Below are positions 36,960 to 49,504 of a stretch of 64,000 nucleotides of DNA, in pieces. Both the position numbers and the translations under genes were made by a program. The first letter of the stretch is position 1, and each line of letters opens with the position of its first letter. A model generated the notes under the pieces. The model was not told where the DNA came from. It searched no databases and worked only from the letters and a program-made list of their open reading frames with translations. Source of the stretch: Eriocheir sinensis (lineage: Eukaryota > Arthropoda > Malacostraca > Decapoda > Varunidae); NCBI RefSeq assembly GCF_024679095.1, contig NC_066509.1, positions 16,645,589 to 16,709,588 on the forward strand, written 5' to 3'.

Positions 36960-37767
36960 GAGCATGATGGTTAGCTGTTTGGTGTGTGTGTGTGTCTTTT
37001 GCTGTTTGTCTCAAGCTGTCCTGTGTTAATCTTTTAGTGTTTCTTTTTTGTTTATCTCAATATGTTCTGTGTTAGTATTTTTGGTGCATTTCTTTTGTTA
37101 ATCTCGAGCTGTTCTGTGTTAAGCTCTTGGTGTATCTTTTGTTTAACTCAAGCTGTTCCGTGTTAGGCTCTTTGCTTATTTAATTTTGTTTATCTCAAGC
37201 TGTTCTGTGTTAGTATTTTTGGTGTATTTCTTTTGTTAATCTCGAGCTGTTCTATGTTAAGCTCTTGGTGTACCTTTGTTTTGTTTAAATCAAGCTGTTC
37301 TGTGTTAGGCTCTTTATTTATTTCATTTTGTTTATCTCAAGCTGATCTGTGTTGGGAAGGCAAGATGTTAAGTTTCTCATCTTGTCATTTTGTTGGGAAC
37401 TGTAGAATTACTTGATCTAAGCACGTCTTGTGGGCTTATGTCATGTTCCTGGCTTGTGTTTGGCTCCTCGCAAACTTCACGGTGTTGGGAAAGAAGGACC
37501 GTTGGCTCTCTGTATCCTCTGAGGCTGTATCGTGTTGAAATGAATAGGATCGGTGGCTCTTCTTTGAGGTCTTTAAAGTTGTATCGTGTTGAAATTAGCA
37601 GGATCGTTGGCAATTTGTATCCTCTGAGGCTGTATCGTGTTGAAATGAACAGGATCGGTGGCTCTTCTTTGAGGCCTTTAAAGCTGAATCATGTTGAAAT
37701 AAGCAGGATCGGTGGCTCTTCTTTGTGTCCTCTCAAGCTTCATTGTATTGGGAAAGGAGGATCGGTT
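36960..37767. repeat. diverged TCAAGCTGTTCTGTGTTAG and TGTATCGTGTTGAAAT arrays
   Basis: CTCAAGCTGTTCTGTGTTAG-like words recur at about 60-85-bp steps from 37010 to 37355. Units of about 55-60 bp with GAGGCTGTATCGTGTTGAAAT and AGGATCGGTGGCTCTTC fill 37480-37760. Both are related to the 50-bp array downstream. Confidence 0.75.
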
Positions 37768-37849
37768 TTCTTTTTTTTTTCCATCAGAGGAGACAGTGCA
37801 AAGGCGTAAAAAAAAAAATATGAAAAAAAAGCCCGCTACTTACTGCTCT
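37768..37849 (+). mobile_element. Element-G copy 5 inside a tandem array
   Basis: ATCAGAGGAGACAGTGCAAA, A-rich spacer and AAAGCCCGCTACTTACTGCTC. Array units lie immediately on both sides. Confidence 0.78.
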
Positions 37850-38395
37850 GTGGTTTATCTCAAACTTCATCGTGTTGGGAAAGGTGGGTCGTTTGCTCTG
37901 TGGTTTATCTCAAACTTCATCGTGTTGGGAAACGAGGATCGTTTGCTCTGTGGTTTATCTTAAACTTCATCGTGTTGGGAAACGAGGATCGTTTGCTCTG
38001 TGGCTTATCTTAAACTTCATCGTGTTGGGAAACGAGGATCGTTTGCTCTGTGGCTTATCTTAAACTTCATCGTGTTGGGAAACGAGGATCGTTTGCTCTG
38101 TGGTTTATCTTTAACTTCATCGTGTTGGGAAAGGAGGGTCGTTTGCTCTGTGGTTTATCTCAAACTTCATCGTGTTGGGAAAGGAGGGTCGTTTGCTCTG
38201 TGGTTTATCTCAAACTTCATCGTGTTGGGAAAGGAGGGTCGTTTGCTCTGTGGTTTATCTCAAACTTCATCGTGTTGGGAAAGGAGGGTCGTTTGCTCTG
38301 TGGTTTATCTCAAACTTCATCATGTTGGGAAAGGAGGGTCGTTTGCTCTGTGGTTTATCTCAAACTTCATCATGTTGGGTGAGCAGGATCGCTGG
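37850..38395. repeat. 50-bp tandem array, about 11 units
   Basis: Unit TGTGGTTTATCTCAAACTTC, ATCGTGTTGGGAAAGGAGGG, TCGTTTGCTC, with tight 50-bp spacing. Variants CGAGGATCG and GGCTTATCTTAAAC cluster on the left, GGAGGGTCG on the right. Overlapping forward frames are repeat translations. Confidence 0.95.
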
Positions 38396-38640
38396 GCCTT
38401 ATTTATGTCCTCAAGTTTCATCGTGATGGTAAATCAGGATAGTTTACTCTTTCTCGGAAAGCACCAAGGCACTTCTGAAACAAAACTTGATCTCTCTTTG
38501 TAGGCCTCATGTTTTTCAGAGGCCTTCTTCTGGGAATAGTTTGTTGGAAACGTTAATGTTTTTCCAACTTTGGTTAAGCTTCCCCTTATCATGAAAAGGT
38601 TATGTCGTGTTAGAGAAGCAGGATTATTGGTCTTCTATTA
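38396..38640. other. decayed array margin
   Basis: CCTCAAGTTTCATCGTGATGG and similar words fade out. No gene is recognised. Confidence 0.5.
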
Positions 38641-39070
38641 GTCTTCTCGTTGAGGGTGTCAGATGGCAATTAACGGTGTCTCAGTAGCTGCCTTTGTTTG
38701 CTGACTGACCTCTTGTAGACTCCTGTTATCCGTGTGTGTCCTTGCGTATATTCTTGTCCCGCCGCACTAGATGTTGTTTATTTGATACGGCTTCTTTTTA
38801 AGTGTAACAGGTGGCAGTTGACGAGTTCTCAGGAGCTGCTTCTTGTTTTTCTGACTAGCCTCTTTTAGACTCCAACTATATGTGTTTATTTTGTTGTCCC
38901 GCCTCACTAGCTGTTGTTTGTTTGTCAAGCCTTCTTTTTCGAGTTAGTCAGGTTGCATTCAAAGAGTTCTCAGTACCTGTCTTTTAAGTGTCTCCTGGCC
39001 TCTTGTAGACTCCTGGTATTTTTGTGCATCAAAGTGTATCTTCTTGTTCCGCCTCCCTCGATGCTTGTTA
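38641..39070. repeat. tandem repeat, about 140-150-bp unit x3
   Basis: Each unit contains GGTGGCAGTTGACGAGTTCTC-like sequence, CTGACTRGCCTCTTKTAGAC and TTGTCCCGCCKCACTAG, near 38655-38790, 38810-38930 and 38950-39075. Confidence 0.78.
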
Positions 39071-39387
39071 GTTCACTGGCCGTAGTGCCGTCAAGCTTGC
39101 TACGTTATAATTCTTTTTTATTTTTTTAAGGGATTAAGTGAATCTAGTCTTGCTGTTTACGTGTTTTGGCTTTCGGTTTATTTATGTGTAATTTCGGTAA
39201 ATTTCGCTATTCGTGTGCTTGTAAAGGAGCGTGCGATTTTTCTCATATTTCGCTTTAGTTTACTGGTATTTTGGCGCTCTTTCTGAGATATCTTGAGCTT
39301 TCCGTGCGATTTTGGGATGCATCATATCAGCCACCTCAAGTTATACAAAATCCAAAAAAAGAATGAAGACGAAAAATCATACTAATT
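39071..39387. other. unassigned stretch
   Basis: TTTCGGTTTATTT and neighbouring T-rich sequence with no feature recognised. Confidence 0.45.
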
Positions 39388-39632
<245 letters not shown>

Positions 39633-40044
39633 GATGATGATAACCCACTTACAGCCCTCGGGCGCTCCAGGAACTCGTGACTGTTGGTGTATCAGAGGGT
39701 ACAGGAAAGCTACTCTCGGGCCATTGTTCGTCGTCAATGGCCAGGAAGGCGCGGCTCGGGGCCGGGAAGCGCCGCTATGCAGGGCCGCGTGTCAAGGACG
39801 TGCAGCGGACCGCCCAAACTTTACCCGACACTCGCATGCACCAACACTTCCAGACAGTCCTGGTGCTCCTTGGGGGTACGGAGATAGCGTGCCAGATATA
39901 ACTTTTCTTTCCTCCTTGTATATATATCGTTTTTTGGACCTGCACACTACGACCTCATATTTATTTTTACGTTAAGAGGAAGAAGACTAAAAATACCGAC
40001 ACCGCACTGCCCCCTACAAAGAAAACAAACCACAACAAACACGT
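39633..40044. other. GC-richer unassigned segment
   Basis: 39650-39890 (GGCGCGGCTCGGGGCCGGGA region) is non-repetitive and GC-rich. Small open frames exist in two forward phases, but none has recognisable homology or splice context. Confidence 0.4.
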
Positions 40045-40295
40045 ACCACACCACACCACACCACACCACACCACATCACACCACACCACACCACACCACA
40101 CCACACCACACCACACCACACCACACCACACCACATCACATCACACCACACCACACCACACCACACCACACCACACCACACCACACCACACCACACCACA
40201 TCACACCACGCCACACCACACCACACCACACCACACCACACCTCACCTCACCTCACCTCACATCACACCACACCACACCACATCACACCACATTC
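40045..40295. repeat. (ACACC)n pentanucleotide array
   Basis: About 50 CCACA units with scattered CATCA variants at 40074, 40134, 40200 and 40262 and a CCTCA cluster near 40240. This is a minisatellite, not an arthropod TTAGG telomere. Confidence 0.97.

Positions 40296-41815
<1,520 letters not shown>

Positions 41816-41843
<28 letters not shown>
41816..41843. repeat. (CA)n, 5' flank of SINE-3
   Basis: About 14 CA units abutting the SINE head. Confidence 0.97.
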
Positions 41844-41846
<3 letters not shown>

Positions 41847-42100
41847 TCTGGTACCTCAGTGGGTTAGAGCTCCGCGCTGCAAAGCTTCGCGGCCAAACCG
41901 GCGGCTGTTAGAGCCCCGCTCAGGCCGTATTCTTTCCGTTGACTATGAGTGGTTACTGTCCCCCCTTGAGCAAGGGTGATGGAGTGTGTGGTGTGTGAGG
42001 TCCTGGCAGTACCCAGAGATCGACGATAATGAGCACTTGCTCACGTCGTGAGGATACCTGCTGGCGAAAGCGAGTCTAACTCGTGATCAGGCCGTGGTGA

Positions 42101-42105
<5 letters not shown>
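41844..42105 (+). mobile_element. SINE-3 copy between (CA)n tracts
   Basis: A-box-like TACCTCAGTGGGTTAGAG, a diverged B-box region GCTGTTAGAGCCCCG, the hairpin CCCCTTGAGCAAGGG, GTACCCAGAGATCGA, a TGCTCACGTCGTGAGGA-like insert shared with the copy at 51245, and the CGAGTCTAACTCG stem-loop, ending GTGAATTA then (CA)n. Confidence 0.9.

Positions 42106-42161
<56 letters not shown>
42106..42161. repeat. (CA)n tail of SINE-3
   Basis: About 28 CA units directly continuing the SINE 3' end. LINE-B sequence begins just after. Confidence 0.98.
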
Positions 42162-42162
<1 letters not shown>

Positions 42163-42184
42163 ACCCAACAACATGAGCAAATAT

Positions 42185-43165
42185 TCATCTCATACATTAA
42201 TGACTTGGAAACGGGATTTAATTCTTCCCTATCATAGTTCGCGCATGACACCAAGGTGGGCGGAAGGGCCCTCATGACTGCCGACTTCGAAGTCATTCAA
42301 AAGGATCTTGACCAGATCATCCAGTGGTCCGAAAAGTGGCAAATGTCATTCAACGTTGACAAATGCAAAGTCTTGCACTCTGGTTTCAGAAATAGTAACC
42401 ATACATACAACATGCGTGGGAACTCTCTGCAAGTCGTGCAGGAAAAATCGGATCTTGGTCACAATCAGCAGTGACCTGAAACACGCAAAGCACTGTAAAA
42501 AGGCATATAACAAAGCCAACACTATGCTCGGGTTATAGCAAGAAACTTCGAATATAAGACGCCGGAAGCAATGTTATCCTTATCTAACTCACCACGAGTA
42601 TGTGGTACAATTCTGGTCCCCTAAGTACATAAAAGACATTGAATCATTAGAAAGAATATAGCGACGTGCTGCTAAGATGAGTCCACCCTTGTGGACCCTG
42701 TCGTATGAAGAACGACCTGCAACTCAACCTCTTCATGCTGGAAAAGAGAAGCCTCCGGGGATATGATTCACGTCTTCAAGTACCTAAGAATTTCAGTAAC
42801 GTCGACCACTCCAAGCTCTTTGAGCTACAGACCAACTCAAGAAATAGAAACAACGGTCTTCCCATTCAAGTGAAGCAATGTAACACAGACATTAGTAAGA
42901 GTTCCTTCTCTAACCGAGTCATACGCCATTGGAACGGCCGAAGACGAAGTAGTAAGTGCAGAAACCATCAACTCTTTCAAAAATCGCATTGACCGTTACT
43001 TCGTGACAAAAGGAGTAAACTGAAAATATGCACCGAGGTGCATTGAACTGCTCTGCAGGCACCTAATGTCTGTCAGGCGGATCACGGCTCTAGAGCAGGC
43101 AACCCGTAATGAGCCAGTAGGCTTTCTGTTGCCTGTCATTCCATATTTCCATGTTTCATCCTCCT
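42185..43165 (+). pseudogene. LINE-B reverse transcriptase remnant and 3' UTR
   Basis: Pieces of a non-LTR RT can be read across frames: YINDLETGF, then FAHDTKVG (the FADD catalytic box, with one D changed to H), then WSEKWQMSFNVDKCKVLHSG, then VVQFWSPKYIKDIESLERI and SYEER. Several stops and at least three frame changes make it non-functional. Upstream RT motifs are absent (5' truncation). The 3' UTR ends near GGCTTTCTGTTGCCTGTCAT, a segment also present at 62760-62790. Confidence 0.85.
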
Positions 43166-43254
43166 CTTTTTCCTCCTTGTATGTCTCTATATTGCTTGTC
43201 TCTCCTCTTTTGTCTATTTGCTATATCAATATTTTCTCTTATATTTCTTCCTTC

Positions 43255-43475
43255 TGATCCTTCTCCTCCATCTCTTCCTCGTCCTCGGCCTCCTCGTTCT
43301 CTTCCTCGTCCTCGACCTCCTCCTCGTCCCCCTCGTTCTTGTTCTCGTTATTCTTCTCCTCCTCCTCCTTCTCCTACTCCTACTCCTCCTCCTCCTCCTC
43401 CTCCTCCACCTCCACCTCCACCTCCACCTCCACCTCCTCCTCCTCCTCCTCCTCCTCCTCCTCCTCCTCCACCAT
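43255..43475. repeat. CTC/CCT/CCA tract
   Basis: CCTCGTCCTCG-type words grade into (CTC)n, (CAC CTC)n and again (CTC)n. Confidence 0.95.
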
Positions 43476-44090
43476 TGTATGAACAGGTGAGAGATGGGAT
43501 GAGCCAGTCACTTCTTTCACCTGCCGAAGCTTAGCACACCTGGATAGGAAGAGTTTATATATTCAGGTGTATTAGTAAGTTAATCGTATATATAGTTGCT
43601 CTTGAGTACTGAGTTTCTTATTGTTTTTCTTTTCTTTGTGGTTGCTCATCGGATCATCGTGAGTCTGTCAGTCAGTCACTAACTTACTTATCATTCTGCT
43701 TTCGTCATGAGGTGTTGCTCTATTTAAGAATAATCTGTTTCTTATATTTTATTTTTTCTGGAGCTGCTCTTTTTCGGAATATCGACAGTCAGTCACTCCG
43801 TCAGTCACTCAGTCAGTCATTTTTTTTATTCCTACGTTGTGAGGTGAGTATCAAGTGCTTTAGCTCATTGTTTGGAGCGGTTTCTTATCGGCACATTGGA
43901 AATAAGGCAGCCATTTATTCAGTCAGGCATTGCATTTTTTTTCTTTTTTTTAGAGTATCGAGTTGTGGGTCATTTTTTTCTGGAGCCGTTTCCTATCCGC
44001 AGAATCAAAATAAAGCAGAAAGTCAATCAGTCAGTGCTTGTCAGTCAGTCAGTGCTTGTCAGTCAGTCAGTTATATTAATCATTAGTCTT
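43476..44090. repeat. weak array with CAGT words
   Basis: TTTTCTGGAGCTGCTC-like phrases near 43755, 43870 and 43978 and CAGTCAGTCACT runs at several points suggest diverged repeats of about 110 bp. The remainder is unassigned. Confidence 0.5.
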
Positions 44091-44149
44091 GAGGCGCGGA
44101 TTTTCTTCAGGGTATTGTGTTCCTTGTGTATATTTTTGTCTTCACCTCC

Positions 44150-44290
44150 CTCCCCTACCTCTCCTCCTCTGCCTCTCCTCCTCTGCCTCTCCTCCTCTGC
44201 CTCTCCTCTGCCTCTTCTCCTCTGCCTCTCCTCCTCTGCCTCTCTTCCTCCGCCTCTCCTCCTCCGCCTCTCCTCCTCCGCCTCCCTCCA
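44150..44290. repeat. 15-bp CTCCTCTGCCTCTCC array
   Basis: About nine units; frames encode Ser/Leu/Pro repeats only. Confidence 0.92.
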
Positions 44291-44593
44291 GCTCTCATTC
44301 CTCTTTTCTCTTTCGCTTCCTTTCTCTCTCTATTGCGTTCCTCTCTTATTGCTTTCGACCTCTTTTTCAATATTTTCGTGGCGTGTATTTGTATTGGTTT
44401 GCTTGGCTTTTCCTTAACATTTCATTCCTTCGTCGATTTCCTCAAAAGCTTCATACTCTCTTTCCTTCTTTGTGAAATATTTCCTGTTACTTATTTTACT
44501 CTCGATTTTGTTTTTGTTTTTGTTTACAGGAGCTGATTCGTAGCGCTCGTCGTTGATTATTTTCTTTTCTTTCCTTTTTATTTATGTTTTTAT

Positions 44594-45300
44594 CTGGTGA
44601 AGTGTTTACCGTATCACGCAACAGCTACGATTCATTCAGTTTTGTTTAGTCCAGTTGTGCTTCTTTTCTTTGTTTCTTCATTTTCTTCTTCCCTTCCATT
44701 TTTATTTCATGTTTTCCTGGTGAAGTGTTTACCGTATCACGCAACAGTTACGATTCATTCAGTTTTGTTTAGTCCAGTTGTGCTTCTTGTCTTTGTTTCT
44801 TCATTTTCCTCTTCCCTTCCATTTTTACTTCATGTTATCCTGGTGAAGTATTTGCCGTATCACTCAAAAGTTACGATTCTATTTGTTCCGTCAAGTTGTG
44901 TTGGCTGTCTTGGTTTCTTCATTAACTTCATTTTTCTCCCTGTTTTACTTCATGTTTTCCTGGTGAAGTATTTGCCGTATCACTCAATAGTTACGATTTT
45001 ATTTGTCCCGTTCAGTTGTGTTGGCTGTCTTGGTTTCTTCATTAACTTCATTTTTCTCCCTTTTTTAATTCATGTTTTCCTGGTGAAGTATTTGTCGTAT
45101 CACTCAATAGTTACGATTTTATTTGTTCCGTCAAGTTGTGTTGGCTGTCTTGGTTTCTTCATTGATTTCATTTGGCTCCCTTCTTCCCTTCTTTTATTTC
45201 ATGTTTTCCTGGTGAAGTATTTAACGTATCGCTCAATAGTTATGATTTATTTATTTGTGTCTTTGTTTCTTAATTTTCTTTTTTATTTTCCTTCCATTTT
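44594..45300. repeat. tandem array, 120-130-bp unit x6
   Basis: CTGGTGAAGTGTTTACCGTA-like starts at 44594, 44717, 44840, 44960, 45080 and 45210 precede ACGCAACAGTTACGATTC, CAGTTGTGYTKSYTGTCTT and TTTCTTCATTWWCTTC. One 262-codon forward frame stays open because early units are 123 and later ones 120 bp, both multiples of three. The product is Phe/Val-rich and lacks domain resemblance, so I do not call a gene. Confidence 0.93.
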
Positions 45301-45790
45301 CTATCTCTTCGAAACTCTCATCCTCATCAGTTTTCCTCTTGGTGTAACATTTCCCGCATGTTCCTCGTATTTCATCGTGCCGTGACCAAGAATAACAGCT
45401 CTGAACTTTTCCCTTCTGTTCTCGGGGAAAGTCGCTCCCGAGAGATACAATAATCCTCTCATATTTTTTCCTCCTTTTTCAGTCACTTTTCGCAGGAAGT
45501 AAATGTGATGAGTGTCTCGTTTCATAACACAATTATTCTTCCATAAAAAAAACAGAACACCTGCCATATGTGTACCCATTGTATTTAATTAGTCTGATTT
45601 AATTATTGCGATTCAGTTAATTAATATAAGTAATGAGGTGCAGAACTAAGCCTACCCAACCCTGTAATCTGACCCCTATCTGCATTCCTTCCTCCCGACA
45701 AACAAATATAAAAGCTCAAAGATTTACTGGCTGGAGAAATATAAACATTCAGCTTTCCTTCATGGCTCAATGGCTTATATCACGGATGAC

Positions 45791-45792
<2 letters not shown>
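45301..45792. other. unassigned stretch
   Basis: Unique-looking; no exon, repeat partner or RNA gene was recognised. Confidence 0.45.
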
Positions 45793-45837
<45 letters not shown>

Positions 45838-45940
45838 AGATGGGAAGCTTGATCCGCCTGGCTCTGTTTAGCATGAAGAGATCTGGGAGAGGAAAACGGA
45901 AGGCGCCGGGAGGAGAGAGGCGAGAGTGGGCAGCCCTTGA

Positions 45941-45971
<31 letters not shown>

Positions 45972-45987
45972 GGTGGGTAGGTGGGTA
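45793..45987. repeat. (GA)n and (GT)n/(GGGT)n tracts
   Basis: (GA)n at 45793-45836; (GT)n at 45941-45962 followed by GGGTGGGTGGGTGGG at about 45963-45978, a G4-compatible run. Confidence 0.94.
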
Positions 45988-46048
45988 TTTGTTTTAGAGT
46001 GTCAGAGCAAATAGCTGAAGAAATATCCACCAAAAGATATCCAAATTC

Positions 46049-46734
<686 letters not shown>

Positions 46735-46797
<63 letters not shown>

Positions 46798-46860
46798 GTA
46801 ATGACCATAATGATAATAATAAGAATAATAATAATAATGATAATAATAATAAGAAGAAGA
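46735..46860. repeat. (TAA)n microsatellite
   Basis: Pure at 46737-46797, then interrupted AATAAT words to about 46855. Confidence 0.97.
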
Positions 46861-48012
46861 AGCGGAAGAAGGAGTTGTTAGTGTGGACTAGCATGAGAAC
46901 AACAATATGTACACATGAAAAATATGAAGAAAAAAAAGGCTACGAAGAAGATAAAAAGCAGAAAAAATGATGATGAAAAAAAAGAAAACGAAGAGGAAAA
47001 AGAAAATTAAAACAGGAAGACCAAAAGCATCAGTTTGTTTTGATTTTCATCCTGGAACTAATTACGACCTTCAGGTAGTTCTCAGGATCAAAAACAGTAT
47101 TTACTCAATAATAGGAAAATAATTTATCAGCCAGAATCTAACCTTACACATTGACCATCTTTTCTACACCCCAAACTGAAGCGGAAAACAAACAAACAAA
47201 AAGAAATTAGGAATGGTAAAAAATGAAGAAAAATAGTCGAAGGGTGTGAAATGAAACCGTAGCGGCGTGTGAAGGAGAAGAAAAGAGAAGTGACTAAGTG
47301 AAGGAGAAGAAAAGAGAAGCCGAGTAAGTAAATGAGAGTCTGTTGGCACCGGAAACTTTGTGGGGATCCTTCCGACGAGCACTTTGTTGCCGCTAACGTG
47401 GAGGACGCGGAGGGGAAAAGAAGAATACTGGCCGCGGAAGGTTAGTTTTTTCTACCCCGCTGTCCGTCGCCTCCTACCGTCGCACAATACTACCCTCGTC
47501 CTCTCCTTCTGGATACGTTCTTTGCCATATGTCTCTTCTCTCCCCTCTTCCGTGTCTTCCTCTTTCTCCTTATAATCATCATCCTCACCATTCCTCCTCT
47601 TCTTTCTTTTCTTCTTCTCCTTCCTCTTCCGCCTCTTTCTCCTCTTCCTCCTCCTCCTCCTCCTCCATTTCTTTTTTATCTTTTTAAACTTCATGATTTC
47701 GAATGCCGCTGAATGGATGGGACCGGGAGAAATGGGTAAAAGTGAGGGGATGAAGAGATGAGAGACGAGGAAGAGATGGAAGAGGACGAGGCGGACCGGA
47801 GTAAAGGAAAAAGCTTTGATATAATCTTGGGCCTCAACTTAACGTCCTCTTTTGATTCCTCGCCATGTGTCGCAGCTGCTTGCCGTTTATTGTTTGCTCT
47901 CGTGCCAGCGATGCATGTAATTCCGTTTTCTTCAACCTTTGTACGTCTTCAATTTCAGGGAAGCCTCAATAAATAGTGCTATGTTGTTGATCTTACGCCG
48001 TGACCTACTAGT

Positions 48013-48016
<4 letters not shown>
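46861..48016. other. unassigned sequence with a CTC tract
   Basis: AAGAAAAGAGAAG words near 47275-47320 form a short duplication. 47540-47670 is CTTCTCC-rich. 47680-48010 is unique-looking without a defensible exon. Confidence 0.5.
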
Positions 48017-48064
<48 letters not shown>

Positions 48065-48210
48065 TTAATGGAGGACGGTGAGTAGCAGGGTGCGTAACGA
48101 AGCAGCAGCAGTTAAGGTGTGAGCCAACAGGTGTAATGGACAGGTAAGCGTCCCCGGCAGCCTCCATTAGCTCCTTAATCATCGTGAAGGGCGACAACGG
48201 CCACGCGTGT

Positions 48211-48270
<60 letters not shown>
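48017..48270. repeat. two (GA)n microsatellites
   Basis: (GA)n at 48017-48061 and 48216-48270 flank unassigned sequence containing GGACAGGTAAGCG. Confidence 0.96.
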
Positions 48271-48276
<6 letters not shown>

Positions 48277-48469
48277 TGAATAAAAAAAACAAGAAAAGAA
48301 AAACTAAAATAATATGTTGTGCCATATGTGAGGATTTTCTATAATTACGTAAAATTTGGATATTCTTTTGTTTAAACTTACCTTTCTTGCATCCAGTTAC
48401 TTGATTTTCGTTGTTTTGTTTCATATTTATTCCATTCCGATCTTTTCTTTCCTCCCTTCTGTCTTGTGT

Positions 48470-48880
48470 CCTCCATTCCTTCCTTCCTTCCTGCCTCCCT
48501 CCCTCGTCTCACTTATCTTCTCCCACTATTCCATTTCAATCAGTTCCTTCCTTCGTCCTTTCCTCTTTCCTTCCTTTCTTCCTTCCTTCCTATTTTCTTT
48601 TCTTCCCCCCTTCCTTCCTCTTTCCTTCCTCCCTTCTTTCCTATTTCCTTTCTTCCCCCCTTCCTTCCTCTTTCCTTCCTCCCTTCTTTCCTATTTCCTT
48701 TTCTTCCCCCTTCCTTCCTCTTTCCTTCCTCCCTTCCTTCCTTCCTATTTCCTTTTCTTCCCCCCTTCCTTCCTCTTTCCTTCCTCCCTTCTTTCCTATT
48801 TCCTTTCTTCCCCCCTTCCTTCCTTTTTCCTTCCTTCCTTCCACCCCCCCTCCCTCCCTTCCTTCCCCCCTCGTCTCCCT
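48470..48880. repeat. TTCC array, about 55-70-bp unit
   Basis: TTTCCTTCCTCCCTTCTTTC, CTATTTCCTTTTCTTCCCCC and CTTCCTTCC recur five times with small length differences. All three forward frames are open; not coding. Confidence 0.92.
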
Positions 48881-48973
48881 CTCCCTCTGGCCCGGTACGG
48901 TTCAGCAAGTCGCCTGTTCCAAGTCAGTGTTTCCTCTATCACCTTCTCCTTCATTACCCTCACCTGCCCCTAC

Positions 48974-48978
<5 letters not shown>

Positions 48979-49039
<61 letters not shown>

Positions 49040-49060
49040 TGTTTGTGTGTGTGTGTGTGT
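48979..49060. repeat. (CT)n then (GT)n
   Basis: About 27 CT units, a GCTGTTTGTTT bridge, then a short (GT)n. Confidence 0.96.
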
Positions 49061-49317
49061 CTGTATCTAATTCGTTGAGGCTTGTCTTGAATGCATCGGC
49101 CTTAAACACGTTAGACTCGATGCGGAGAGGTCACAGGGTCGAATCGTCGGTAGAGTGTTACACTTAGTCCTTCTCCCTCTGTTCTACATCCATTCTTCTA
49201 ATAGTGGACAGTGTCTGCATATAATAGTGACCTCGCTTTCTCGTAACGTTGTTTTACTGAGGAAATGAATAAAATCTCTGTTAAATGAGGTTACGAGCCT
49301 GGCCTATTGTTTCAAAC

Positions 49318-49323
49318 TTTATT
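49318..49323 (-). terminator. poly(A) signal AATAAA
   Basis: AATAAA on the minus strand about 180 bp downstream of the stop of the CD36-like frame (GGAATAAAGTTTG context) is the first canonical signal in that direction. A GT/T-rich stretch follows at modest distance. Confidence 0.45.
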
Positions 49324-49504
49324 CCTAACCTAAACGCCGTCTCTCCACCACTTCCTATTAGGGTAAAGCGTCTGTACCGCACGCTGGTGGAAAGGAAGAT
49401 GACTGACCAGATAAAGAGTTCAAGTTCTCTGGAGAATATAAGATAAGAAGTCACAACATAGGAATTGATGTGCGGCCGGCCTTTCGAGGCGACGCGCACC
49501 TGCC

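Noticed and set aside
39677..39901. 74-codon basic peptide in a GC-richer segment
   Set aside because: The resemblance to a basic nuclear protein is superficial; a second overlapping frame is equally open and no conserved motif is seen.
40045..40295. Telomeric repeat
   Set aside because: The unit is CCACA, not the arthropod TTAGG/CCTAA, and the array is short and internal.
44597..45385. 262-codon forward frame over the 120-130-bp array
   Set aside because: Unit length happens to preserve frame; there is no domain resemblance, and the period continues beyond the frame.
49080..49150. tRNA-like word GGGTCGAATCG near 49137
   Set aside because: No matching A box at the right distance and no second copy in the window.
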